A stretch of DNA of 64,000 nt from Amborella trichopoda (Eukaryota; Streptophyta; Magnoliopsida; Amborellales; Amborellaceae), in NCBI RefSeq assembly GCF_000471905.2, contig NW_006500357.1, forward strand, positions 1,062,658-1,126,657. The letters are read 5' to 3'. Of this stretch, positions 11,059 to 22,167 are shown piece by piece (the stretch's first letter is position 1; every line of letters begins with the position of its first letter). Under the pieces are notes generated by a model, which was given only the letters and a program-made list of their open reading frames with translations, made no database searches and was not told the origin of the DNA. The position numbers were made by a program, and so were the translations under genes.

Positions 11059-12569
11059 TCACGATTTGTTTCCAGCTCCTGTTTCTGGTTTAATGTTTTT
11101 TGGTACACGCTCATGTTTCTGAATTTTAGTGTGTGGGTCTCTTAATTTTCAGTCTCTCTCTAGCATTCTCTCTCCTAGTGGGTAGCATCTCTCTCATCCC
11201 TTAGGTTTATTCAGCATGTCTTTTCTCGAGGGGATGCTCTAGCTTGAACAAGCTCTCAGCCATGGGACGTCTCTCACTTGATCAGTTGGGGATGGAATGC
11301 GAAGGAAATTTTTGTTGATCATCCCATAAAACAAGAAGGGTTGAGGAATAAATAAGGAAAACAGGAAGAATTGAAATAAAATATTTTGGGTTTGAGAGAG
11401 GAATGATTAGGAGAGCAGTTGCATTAATGGATGGATACAAATCCCTATTAATGATGAACTTTCATTCACGTGTATCATGCTCATAAAGAAGAGCTAAGAG
11501 GATTCCCTAACCTCGAAGGGACCTCTAAGAGAGAAAGTTATAGATCAGCTTGATAAAGGAGGGGAGCAGTGTTGGAATAAGCCGTTAGCAATGAAGGTTT
11601 GAGGGTGGAGAGAGAATGAGAGATGGATTTAGAGAGAAAGTAAAAGGTTTTGGTTTAGAGAGAGAGCAAAAGATTTTTTATGGTTTTTTATTTTTTATGT
11701 TGTTTTTTGTTAATAAATTAGAGAGCCTGCAAGTTTGTAGGATTTCATTCTTCACATTACAAAGCTCAGTACTCAGGCTTGAAACGAGATCGAGGCTCAA
11801 AATTCACGCTACTGCCTACTACGTGCTTGCCTCCTCCTAGGATCATAGTAGAGAGAGAGAGTTGCAGCGCCCCAGAGATCGTCGTATTGTGATCTGCTCA
11901 AGATAAGCCCTGCATTAGCCATTTGAGGCAATCTAAGGAGCCTTATTGCGAGAAGCTCTCGATCTTCGTAGGAGCAAGTTGCTTGGATTTATACTTGGTA
12001 AAGATGGCGGTGTTTCAAAGGTTTTATATTTTCTTTTGATTTCTGTTGGCTCTTCTAAGTGCCTCATGTTTGAAGATCGAATTTCTAGATCCTGATTGAT
12101 GATCAAGTTTTCCATTACTTGTTCATGTTCAATAATTGAGATTTCCATTACGCAATGGATGATGGAGTTTTTCGTTACTCCATCCTGTGTGATGATCAAG
12201 TTTTTTGTCACTCAATCATGTCTAATGATCTAATTTTTCGTTACCCTATCCCATTTGTTCCTAAGGCCGTCTATTTGGTTGTTGATTGATTGATCGCGTT
12301 TTTTGTTACTCGATTTCTAAGGCCATCTATTCTGTTGTTGATCAAGTTTTGTGTTACACGATCCTAGATGTTCCTGTGGCCGTCTGTTTCTGTTCCTCCC
12401 AAATGTTCCTGAGGCCGTATGTTGTTCCTGAGGCTTGTTGATCTGCCACTGCAATATGTGCTTGTTGTTCAAGCAATCTAAGCAAACTGAAGATCACTAC
12501 TTATTTTTGACAACTTAGTATTGTTCAAACTCCAGCTGCTTTGTGTCAAAGCATCTTGAGTTTGAGGAG

Positions 12570-12867
12570 TGTTAGGATATGGATAACTCATGTTAATAGT
12601 GATTAACAGATCATTATGGATACATATCAGTATATCCCTTGATAAGATTAAGATATGTATCGTACTGATACATATCAGTAAGGATACATATCTCTTGATA
12701 AGATTAGATTAGGTGTTGTCTATCCATACCCATTGGTATTTATCTTTAACTGTTATTGGCTCTTGTATATTCTTGATTAATCAATTTAATAGAGTTCTCT
12801 ACAGCATTTTGAAATAATCTTCCATGGGGACCTAAGGCCTAAATATACAGAAATACGGTTTTTAACA
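12570..12867 (+). repeat. 3' LTR of the nested element
   Basis: This is a 298-bp LTR from TGTTAGGATATGG to TTTAACA. It contains GGATACATATCAGT motifs repeated in direct and inverted form. It is immediately followed by the CATGC target-site copy and resumption of copia protease sequence. Confidence 0.9.
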
Positions 12868-12872
12868 CATGC

Positions 12873-12935
12873 AACTTGGATTGGGTTGTGGATACCGGAG
12901 CATTGTTTCTTGTAACTCCACAAAGACGTTATTTT
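12873..12935 (+). pseudogene. copia protease stub, resumed after the nested insert
   Basis: It encodes the plant copia aspartic-protease signature W-V-V-D-T-G-A followed by T-P-Q-R-R-Y-F. It then breaks off at about 12,935 into leader-like sequence that matches 16,915 and 20,940. The same protease start occurs again at 13,405 and 17,360, so this is a join between a longer copia copy on the left and the deleted derivative on the right. Confidence 0.8.
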
Positions 12936-14560
12936 GGATAAGTTTATGTTGAATATTAGAGGGGTTTATATAGACTTGGGTTCTAAGCAACGTCTAAGGA
13001 ACATTCCTTTGAATTCTAAGGGTGTCAAAATGCATTTAAGAACGGACTTAGAATATTCCAGAAGCCTTTAGAAGGCTCTAGAAGACTTTGGGATTTCATG
13101 GATAATTTTCAAGCTAAAACGTTTACACGACTCGCAGTGGGTGAGTTGTAGCCCAAGTTGTGCGACTCAGTCTAAGTCGTGCAATAAGAACTATAGTAGA
13201 ATTCATGTCAAGAAATTTATTCGAGCCATAACTTTCAAGAAAGATTGATGGAAGAGCACAGCAAGAAAGATTGTTGAAAGCTCAAGAATGAGCAGAATGA
13301 GGACAATGCCACAGATGATGGTAAGGAAACCACTATAGTGACTACAGATGATGGTATGGTTGAAAACTATGGTGAAGGGTGCATTAATATTGCATCATGA
13401 AACTTGGAATGGGTTGTGGATATTGGAGCATCGTTTCATGTTACTCCAAAAAGACATTATTTTTCTTCTTACAAAATGGAAGTTTTTAGCTCTATAAAGA
13501 TGGCGAACAGTGGCTCCTCAAAGTTTGTGTGTAAGGAGATGCATGTATCTCTAACCCCATATGACCGCTATTTGCTAGGAAAACAATATAGAGTCTCTTT
13601 CTCTATTAAGGGCTATAAAAAAATCAAGGATTTGATGGATTCAGATGTGTATGGTCACATTGATGTTAATTCATTTAGTAGTGCATCATACCTCATCACT
13701 TTCATCGATGATGCTTCATGAAATGTATGGGTGAAATCGAAAGATCATGTATTTGAGATCTTTCAAGATTTCTAGGCTAAGGTAGAAAGGGAGACACACA
13801 AGCTGCTAAAATGACTCAGAGTTAGGAGTATGTTATCTACCACCAAGTTGTATTGGGGTGAAGCAATCCTCACAATATGCTACCTAATATTGATCCCCGT
13901 TGTTTTCTCTGGATGGTCAGATTCCAGAGAGAGGTTGGACCGAAAAGAATATATCTTATTCAAACTTGATCGTGTTCGAGGGATTGGACCGAAGGAACAA
14001 AGATCCAAGTTAAATGAGAAAGAAGTCCTATGCGTCTTTTATATGTACTCAGATGAAAAGTTTAGTTATAGATTGTGGGATCCTCGGGGATATGGGTGTA
14101 GTCTTTCAAGAAGACCATACTATTGAGGATGTCAAGAAGGCAACACAACCACGAATCCTCAGTTGTTCAAAACCGGTCATAGTTCCTCCAGCATGGTAAA
14201 TGATGACAAGGGAGAAGTGTAACAAGAGGATGGGTCCAAATAGTTGACATGTCAGTTCTAGTTGATGAGGAGAAGAGAGAGCAACCTGTTCAAGATATGC
14301 CACCTATATTTGAACTAAGAAGATCCTCTAAGGGACGTAAGCCCTCTACCGATTACCTCGCAAAGGGTGGACCAGAAATCTAACAAGAAGTTCGAGCAGA
14401 TAGACACAAAGGGGTGTGTGCTACAGCTATGCAAGATGAGATCTATCCTTGCATAAAAATTACACCTATGGCCTGGTAAAGTTACCGAAAGACAAGAAGG
14501 CACGGGAGTTAAAAGAGCGAGGTAGATCCCTTCAACTAAGAGGAAGAACAAAGAGATACA
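12936..14560 (+). pseudogene. copia 'skeleton' gag-pro-integrase remnant, copy 1
   Basis: The leader (12,936-13,210) leads into the end of the gag zinc-knuckle region, then protease W-V-V-D-I-G-A-S-F-H-V-T-P (13,404 on), then a piece of the gag-pre-integrase domain ending L-L-G-K-Q-Y-R-V-S-F. Pieces of integrase follow: SDVYGHIDV, YLITFIDDAS, VFEIFQDF, SMLSTTKLYWGEA, KEQRSKLNEKEVLC, SYRLWDP. The integrase-RT linker and the first RT residues (MQDEI, about 14,430) come last. Large internal segments are missing, including the second Asp and the Glu of the integrase DDE triad and almost all of RT. The same deletions are shared by the copy at 17,180-18,500, so they predate the duplication. Confidence 0.85.
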
Positions 14561-15014
14561 GAAATCTCCCTATAGGTCGGCCATAGGAAGCACGCGCAGT
14601 GAAGCGTGGTGAGCTTAGTTAGAGATTGTCGGTGATTGCTCACTGTGCGAAGAAAGTTTTGACCAAGAGACCATCTGTCATCACCATGACCAACAGTGAA
14701 TCGCCACTATGTAAAAAAGGTATTGACCAATGGACTGTCAGTCACCACGTTGACCAACACTGAATTACTTTAACCGACAGGGACTCTATTGACTGACAAT
14801 GACACTGTGAGCAGATTTAGGTATCGCTAATCTTAGCAAAGAATACTAGACAACAGTCAATTTGATATTCAAGTATATTAGAGGAATATCCAAAGTGTGT
14901 TTGTAGTTTGAAGGAGGAAACCCCGTTACATTAATATATAGATGAAGACATAGTTGGAAAACTAGACTCTAAGAAGTCAATCTCAAGATACTCGATTACT
15001 TTTGAAGGGGGAGT
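14561..15014 (+). other. 3' non-coding part of skeleton copia copy 1 with polypurine tract
   Basis: No recognised coding sequence is present. The stretch is collinear with 18,530-18,986. It ends in a polypurine tract TTTTGAAGGGGGAG at 15,000-15,013, directly before the LTR start TGTTGTATGACAG. Confidence 0.75.
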
Positions 15015-16142
15015 TGTTGTATGACAGTCCAAGCTGCAGAAAGGTGAGAAATTTTTGCAACTAGGGAAAATCCTTTCCGACAAATAACGTTGGATATGAT
15101 GTCGAAGACTTTGGCTAAAAACAGGAAAGTGTCATGGAAAAGCACGACCGGTGTCGAGCACATGGTTGATCTGCGAAGGTAGATCTCCTTCTTGGGCTTG
15201 GCAAAGGAGATCATTGGGCATCCCATCCCATGAGAGAGGGTCACCAATGTAATTGTTCTATTATTAGAGGGGCAGTTCAGGAAAGTGAAAATGGCGACTT
15301 GTTGACCAAGTCACCATCCAGTACAAATAGGATCTCAAGTATGGTTTTAGTAAAGAAAGATATTCCTCACATCTCTTTCTAAAAGAAAACATAGATGGTC
15401 CTCATTTTTGGGAGGTTATGGCATACACTTCTAAATATGGTTGTCATCCCGTCGAGTCCATACAAATAGAATTCACATGAGATGCTTTGTTGTAGCTCTC
15501 GGTTGGTTTAACCAAAGCCACTTCTCCTGGACCATTTTAGGGTGCACCTCTCTTGGGCCACATTGAGCTGACTCTTCTTGGTGTATCTAAGATACATGAA
15601 GCCTTTTTTTGTAGAGAAGAAGAATAAGAGAGAGAAATTTATCATTTTATTAGAGAGAAGAAGAAAGGAGAGAGTTATCTTTCTCCGAGAGAGAAGAAGA
15701 AAAAGGGAGTGTAATCCTTCTTAGAGAAAAGAAGAAGATGAAAGAAAGTCAGTGATCATCTTCTTAAGCCTTTTTTTCTTGTAGAGAAAGAAAGGAAAGA
15801 GAAGGGAAAAAAAAGGAGAGACAGAAAGAAATTTTTCTTTTAAAGAGAAAAAACCTTTAGAAAGAAAAGAAATCACTGAGAGAGAGAACCTCAAAGAGGG
15901 AAATCCAAGAGAGAGAATCTCTAGATGAAACCGAAGATCCCAAACAAGTTGATTTCTTGGAAGACTATTGTAACCTTTGGACGTAGCCTGAAAAGATGAA
16001 CCACGTAATCTGGTGCTACTTTATATACTTCATTGCATTTTTTCCCGTTCATACATACACACATCGACTTTGACATATTTTTGTGTCCCATATATCTTGG
16101 TTCCACAACGCACATCTGCATTCGTGCAAGAGGAGCCCAACA
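15015..16142 (+). mobile_element. Ty1/copia LTR copy 2 (complete)
   Basis: The LTR runs from TGTTGTATGACAGTCCAAGC to GAGCCCAACA, 1,128 bp. It lies between two tandem skeleton copia interiors and serves as 3' LTR for the left one and 5' LTR for the right one. A GA-rich block sits at 15,610-15,900. Confidence 0.9.
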
Positions 16143-17180
16143 GGGTCCATTTTTTACAGATTTATATTGAAATAAATCGCCTAAGAGATACTCTATAGAT
16201 AAGGATCAACAATTTATTCATAAGAATAATCTAAAATGCGTCAATAAATTGCTTGGTATTACCAAAAAACTAGTTGGAAGTCTACTTTTCACATGAAAGG
16301 TGGATTTTCGGGATGATACACTGATTTTGGGAGAGGCATGGTGCTGTTAACCACCAAGTTTGATTGGAAACAAGCGATTTATAGTCAGATCGACGCTTTT
16401 TAAAAGCCACATCAATGAATTAAAATAAGAAACATACATTTCAAATAACTAAATAAAGAACATAGTAGATAGTTACCTTAGGAACCCAGAGTTGAGGCCT
16501 GTATCAGATTTGTGGGTGGTTTACATGTTTGTACATTCTTCCTTGAAAATTCAGCTTTAAATATTTTTGGATCTAAGAGATCTTATTCCTAGGGTTTTTT
16601 ACTTTCTTGGCAATTTCTAGGGAAATTTTTAAAGGGATTTTGGCTTAGGGTTTCTGTCCTAAGGTTTTTCTAGATTTTCTTAGATCTAGGATTTTCTCTA
16701 GCATTATCGTATTTTTTTTGTGTGTTTTAGGATTTTCCTAATATTTTAGGTTTGTAATTTTTTAACAAACTTTTTTAGGATTTTTTAGGGATATTTTTAT
16801 TTTTTTTAAGACTTTTTTCTAACTTTCTAGGCAAGTTTTCTTAATTTCTTGAGAATTTAGGATTTTTTAAGAACTTCAAGGGATTTTTTTGATGATTTTC
16901 TATTCATGATCAGAGGTATTTATATAGACTTGGGTTTTGAGCAACGTCTAGGGAACATTCCTTTGAATTCTAAGGGTGTTAAGATGCATCTAAAAACAAA
17001 CTTGGAATACTCTGAAAGCCTTTAGAAGGTTCTAGAAGACTTTGGTATCTTACGGATAATTTTCAAGCCCCAAAATTTACACGACTTGCAGTGGGTTGGT
17101 TGAAGCCCCATCGTGCGACTCAGTCTAAGTCATGCAATAGGAACTATAGTAGAATTCATGCCAAGAAATTTGTTCAAGAC
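16143..17180 (+). other. leader of skeleton copia copy 2
   Basis: This non-coding leader is shared with 20,178-21,219. The part from 16,600 to 16,880 is T-rich, with repeated TAGGATTTT and TTTTAGGG phrases. From 16,915 on it matches 12,936-13,210. It replaces most of gag: sequence jumps from leader to the last part of the gag zinc-knuckle region near 17,190. Confidence 0.75.
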
Positions 17181-18986
17181 AAAACATTCAAGAAAGATTG
17201 TTGGAAGAGCACATCAAGAAAGATTGCCAGAAGCTCAAGACTGAGCGGAATGAGGACAATGTCACATATGATGGTAGGGAAACCACTGTTGTGACTACAA
17301 ATGTTAGTGTTGTCGAAAACTATGGTGAAGGTTGCATTAATATTGCATCATAAAACTTGGATCGGGTTGTGGATACCGGAGCATTGTTTCATGTTACTCC
17401 ACAAAGACTTTATTTTGTTTCTTACAGAGCGAAAGATTTTAGCTTTGTAAAGATGGAGAACGATGGTTCTTTAAAGATTGTTGGTACGGAGATGCATGCA
17501 TCTCTGCCCCATGTGACAACTATTTGCTAGAAAAACAACACAAAGTCTCTTTCTCCAATAATGGCTCTAATGAAATCAATTTTATGGATTCAGAGGTGTA
17601 TGGTCCCATGGATGTTAAGTCATGTGGTGGCGCATCATACCTCGTCACCTCCGTCGATGATGTTTCATGAAAAGTATGGGTGAAATTGAAAGATCAAGTG
17701 TTTGAGATCTTTCAGGATTTCTACTATAAGGTAGAAATAGAGACACACAAGCTGCTAAAGTGTCTCGGAGCTAGGAGCATGTTATCTACCACCAAATCAT
17801 ATTAGGGTGAACCAGTCCTCACAACATACTACCTAATATCGTTCCCATTGTTTTCTCTGGATGGTCAGATTCTAGAGAGAAGTTAGACTAGAAAGGATAT
17901 CTCTTATTCAAACTTGATGGTGTTCGAGGCATTGGTGCACGTACCGAAGAAACAAAGATCCAAGTTGAATGAGAAAGCACTCCTATGCATCTTTTAAGGG
18001 TACTCAGATGAAAAGTTCAGTTGTACGTTGTGGGATCCTGAGTAGAGGAAGGTGATCAAGGGTAAGAGTGTAGTCTTTCAGGAAGACCTTACTATATTGA
18101 GGACATGAAGAAGGAAGCACAATCACAAATCCTCAATGGTTCAAAATCGGTCATAGTTCCTCTAACGTGATAAATGAAGACAGGGGAGAAGTGAAACAAG
18201 AGGATGAGTCCAAACAGTTGACATGTCAGTTCTGGTGATGAGGACAAGGGAGAACAATCTATTCAAGATATCACCTACAATTGAATTGAGAAGGTCCTCT
18301 AAGAGACATTAACCCTCTACTAATACCCCACAAAGGGTGGACCAAAAATCTACCAGGAAGTTCAGGCCGATAAACACAAAGGGGTGGGGGTTAAAGCTAT
18401 ACAAGATGAGATATATCCTTGCATAAGAATTACACCTAAGATCTGGTAAAGTTGTTAAAAGACAAGAAGGCACGGTAGTTAAAGTGCCAAGCAGATCCCT
18501 TCAACTAAGAGGAAGAATGAAGAAATATAGAAAGTTCCCTACAGGTCGGCCGTAGGAAGTACATGCAGCGAAGTGTGGTGAGCTTAGTTAGAGATTTTTC
18601 AATGATTTCTCACTGTGCAAAGAAAGTTTTGACCAGCAGACCATCTATCATCACCTCGACGAACAATGAATCGCCACTGCGTAAAGAAGGTATTGACCAA
18701 CAGATCGTTAGTCACCACCTTGGCCAACAGTGAATTACTTCAACGAATAGTGACTCTATTGACTGGCAGTGGCACAGTGAGCAAATTTAAGTGTCACTAA
18801 TCTTGGCAAAGAACAATAGACAACAATGAATTTGATATTCAGTTATCTCAGAGGAATATCTTAAGTGTGTTCGTACTTTGGAGGAAGAAAACCTGTATTA
18901 CATTAATATATAGATGAAGACATCATTAGAGAACTAGAATCCAAGAAGTCAATCTTAGGATACTCGATTACTTTTAAAGGGGGAGT
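17181..18986 (+). pseudogene. copia 'skeleton' gag-pro-integrase remnant, copy 2
   Basis: It has the same order of fragments as copy 1. These are the gag tail (AAGAAAGATTGCC at 17,215), protease W-V-V-D-T-G-A (17,365), pre-integrase K-Q-H-K-V-S-F, integrase pieces VYGPMDV, KVWVKLKDQVFEIFQDF, KEQ-like QRSKLNEKALLC and LWDPE, and the linker. It contains different stops and shifts from copy 1, for example stops after DDVS and after KSY. A polypurine tract, TTTAAAGGGGGAG, precedes the next LTR. RT, RNase H and complete integrase are absent, so the unit depended on helper enzymes. Confidence 0.85.
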
Positions 18987-20177
18987 TGTTGTATGATAGT
19001 CCAAGCTATAGAAGGGTGAGAGACTATCGTAACTAGGTAAAATTCTTTTTGACAGATAATATTGGATATGATGTCGAAAACCTTAGCCAAAGACAGGCAA
19101 GAGTCATGAAGAAGCATGGCTTGTTAGTGCCATTTGAGCACCTGGTTGATCTGTGAAGGGAGACTTCCCTCCTGGGTTTGGTGGAGGAGATTGTTGGGCA
19201 TCCCATCCTATAAGGGAGGGACACTAATGTAATTGCTTTATTGTTAAAGAGGCAGTTCAGGAAACTGAAAAATGGTGACTTGTTTTCCAAGTCACCATCC
19301 CGTACAAATAGGATCTCATGTATGGTTTTCGTATGGAAAGATATTCCTCATATCTCTTTCTAAAAGGAGATACAGATGGACCTCCTTTTTGAGAGGTTAT
19401 GGGATATACTTCTAAATATGGTTGTTATCCCCTTGAGTTCATACAAATAAAAATCATGTGAGCGGCTTTGATGTAGCTATTGGTTGGTTTAATCAAAGTC
19501 ACCTCTCTTGGGCTATTTTAGGGCGCACCTCTCTTAGGCTACTTTGGGCGGACTCTTCTTAGTGTATCAGAGATACATGAAACCTTCTTTTGCAGAGAAG
19601 AAGAAGAAAAAGAACATAGAGAATTTTATCCTTATCTTAGAGAGAAAAAGAAAAGATATTGTTATCATTCTCTGAGAGAGAGAGAGTTATCCTTCTTCTT
19701 AGAGAGAAGAAGATGATGAAAGAGAGTAAGTGATCATCTTCTTATGCATTTTCTTTGTAGAGAGAAAAGAGAGATAAAGGAAGAAAAAGGCGAGAAAGAT
19801 AGAACCTTTTCTTTTGGAGAGAGAAAACCTTTAGAAAGAAAAAAAGTCTTTGAGAGAGAGAACCTCAAAGAGGGAAATCCAAGACAGAGAAGCCTTTAGA
19901 TGAAATCGATGATCCAAAAAAAGTTGGTTTCTTGGAAGACTATTATAACCTTGGAGTCAATAGTGGATTCTTGTCTTTCTTCCGTAGACATAGCTTGAAA
20001 CGGTGAACCACGTAAATTCGGTGTCAGTAAGATTTATTTATTTATTTGTTTTATTCCATGTTTTTCCAGTCATACATACACACAATGACTTTGGCATATT
20101 TTTGTATCGCATATATCTTGTTTCCATAGCGCATATCTGCATTCGTGCAAGAGGGCTCTAATTGGTTGAGCCCAACA
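18987..20177 (+). mobile_element. Ty1/copia LTR copy 3 (complete)
   Basis: The LTR runs from TGTTGTATGATAGTCC to GAGCCCAACA, 1,191 bp. The distance from the previous LTR start is 3,972 bp, which is the tandem period. A GA-rich block sits at 19,590-19,880. The following bases begin TGGTCCAC, where the primer-binding site is expected, with poor match to tRNA-Met. Confidence 0.9.
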
Positions 20178-21219
20178 TGGTCCACTTTTGACATATTTAT
20201 GTTGAAATCGATTTGCATAGGAGATATTCTATAGACAAGGATCAACAATTTATTCACAAGAAAAATCCAAAATGGGTCAATAATTTGCCGGGTGTCACAA
20301 AAAAACAAGCTGGAACTCTACTTTTCACAGGAAAGGTGGATTTTCAGGATGACTCACCAATTTTGAGAGAGACATGGTGCTGTTAACCACCAGGTTTAAT
20401 AGGACATAAGAGATTTATAGTCAGATCGATGCTTATTAAAAGCCACATCAATGAATTAAACTAAGAAACATTACATTTTAAATAATTAAATAAAGAACAT
20501 AGTAGATAGTTACCTGAGGAACCTAAAGTTGGGGGACATATTAGGTTTGCGGGTTCTTTACACGTTTGTACATTCTTTCCTGAAAATTTAGCTTTAAATA
20601 TATTTGGATCTAGGTGATCTTGTTCCTAGGGTTTTTCTTATTTTTTTGGAGATTTCTAGAGAATTTTTTGAAGGGATTTTGGTTTAGGGCTTCTATCCTT
20701 AGGTTTTTCAAGGTTTTCTTAGATCTAGGATTTTCTTTAGCATTAGGATATTTTTTGGGCTTGTTTTAGGAATTTATCAATATTTTAAGTTTTAATTTTT
20801 AAGAAAAAGTTTTAGGATTTTTTTGGGATATTTTTATTTTTTTAAAGATTTTTTTTCTAATTTTCTAGGGAATTTTTTTTAATTTCTTAAGAATTTAGGA
20901 TTTTTTAAGAACTTCTAGGTATTTTCATATATTGGAGATCAGAGGGGTTTATATTGAATTGGGTTCTCAGCAATGTCTAGAGAATATTCATTTGAATTAT
21001 AAGGGTGTCAAAATGCATCTAGGAACGGACTTAGAATATTCCAGAAGCCTTTAGAAATTTCTAGAAGACTTTGGGATTTTATGGATAATTTTCAAGCCCA
21101 AAAATTTACGCAACTCGCAGTTGGTGGGTCGTAGCCCAAGTTGTGCGATTCAGTCTAAGTCGTGCAATAGGAACTATAGTAGAATTCATGCCAAGAAATT
21201 TGTTCGAGCCATAACTTTC
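20178..21219 (+). mobile_element. truncated third copia leader
   Basis: It is collinear with 16,143-17,175 and stops at about 21,219 within the phrase GCCATAACTTTCAA, where copies 1 and 2 continue into gag. The sequence beyond, 21,220-21,518, is unrelated and holds no recognised gene. This marks the right end of the copia tandem complex. Confidence 0.8.
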
Positions 21220-21526
21220 AAACCATTAGTTGGATTTGAGCAATTCTTTGACCGTTGGAAAACTTGCACCTCCCTCTACAATTTGCAATCAAGTTTGGTT
21301 TAAATTGAGTGTGTTATAAGTGCTTTAAAAGACTGGAAATTTAGCATGTTAGTTTCCAAGTTTCTAATTGTCGGATTGGTATTTGGATTAGTCTTAACTA
21401 GTTTGGATATTAATACGTTTAAAGTTTAGGTATTAAATCTAGGAAAGTGGATCGGGTACAAAGTTACAAGTTTTGAAGAATACACTTAGCCAAAATTTTA
21501 AAAGGGTGTCTAAACTTGGTTTTAAT

Positions 21527-22045
21527 TAAGGGTGGCAATGGACCCGGACTCAACATAGCTGCCGAGTACACCGGACATGGGTCCAGGTATGGGTCCAAGT
21601 TTTGGACTTGCAGGTAGGGTCCGGATCCAATAAATGATACTCGGATAGTCCCGGGTCCAGGTATGGGTCGTTCCATACGCGACCCAGCAGGTACCCGTAC
21701 CCGAATTTTTAATCCCGAAACCCCAACCCCAAAATTGTTTCTATCCTTTTCGTTTTCCCTTAATTCCCCAAACGGCCAAACCCCATCGCCATCCTCCCTC
21801 TCTGCAATTCTTCCTCTCTCAAAACTCAGTTATCTGTTTACCATTGTAGGCTGCAAAAAATGACGCTCATAGTGAGTGCGGCAATGGACCCAACCAGACG
21901 CAAGACCTGACAGGATAGACCCGATGGGTATGGGTATGGGTCCAACTTTTGGACTCAACGGGTCAGACCTAGGTCAAAAAATTGGACCCGAATACATTCG
22001 GGTCTGGGTTCATGTCCAGCTGGACCCGACCCATTGCCACCCTTA
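21527..22045. mobile_element. hAT-like MITE with 8-bp target-site duplication
   Basis: Terminal inverted repeats are TAAGGGTGGCAATGG on the left and its exact complement on the right. The flanks are GTTTTAAT (21,519-21,526) and GTTTTGAT (22,046-22,053), a 7/8 match, as expected for hAT transposition. Subterminal sequence is dense in GGGTCC/GGACCC words. A non-repetitive, pyrimidine-rich segment at about 21,690-21,860 looks like a plant 5' untranslated region and may be captured host sequence; that part is inference. No transposase is encoded. Confidence 0.88.
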
Positions 22046-22167
22046 GTTTTGATAGATGGCCAAAATTAATAAATCATCCTCTCACAATTCCAAACTTGAC
22101 CCATTGCCACCCTTAGTTTTGATAGATGGCCAAAATTAATAAATCATCCTCTCACAATTCCAAACTT
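22028..22167. repeat. perfect 70-bp tandem duplication
   Basis: Positions 22,028-22,097 and 22,098-22,167 are identical. The unit spans the right terminal repeat of the MITE, its target-site copy and about 45 bp of flank. Perfect identity suggests a recent event or an assembly artefact. Confidence 0.95.

Larger units (their letters stand above)
10879..12867 (+). mobile_element. small non-autonomous LTR retrotransposon nested in copia gag-pro
   Basis: The LTRs begin TGTTAGGATATGGATA and end TAACA. The 5' LTR (10,879-11,042) is followed at once by TGGTATCAAAGCCAAG, an initiator-Met-type primer-binding site. A polypurine stretch TTTGAGGAG precedes the 3' LTR (12,570-12,867). The flanks are CATGT (10,874-10,878) and CATGC (12,868-12,872), a near-perfect 5-bp target duplication. 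Removing the insert restores the junction seen uninterrupted at 13,395 and 17,350. The 1.5-kb interior has no retrotransposon domain and only repeated TTCCTGAGGCCGT and GATCAAGTTTT phrases, so it resembles a TRIM or short LARD. Confidence 0.92.
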
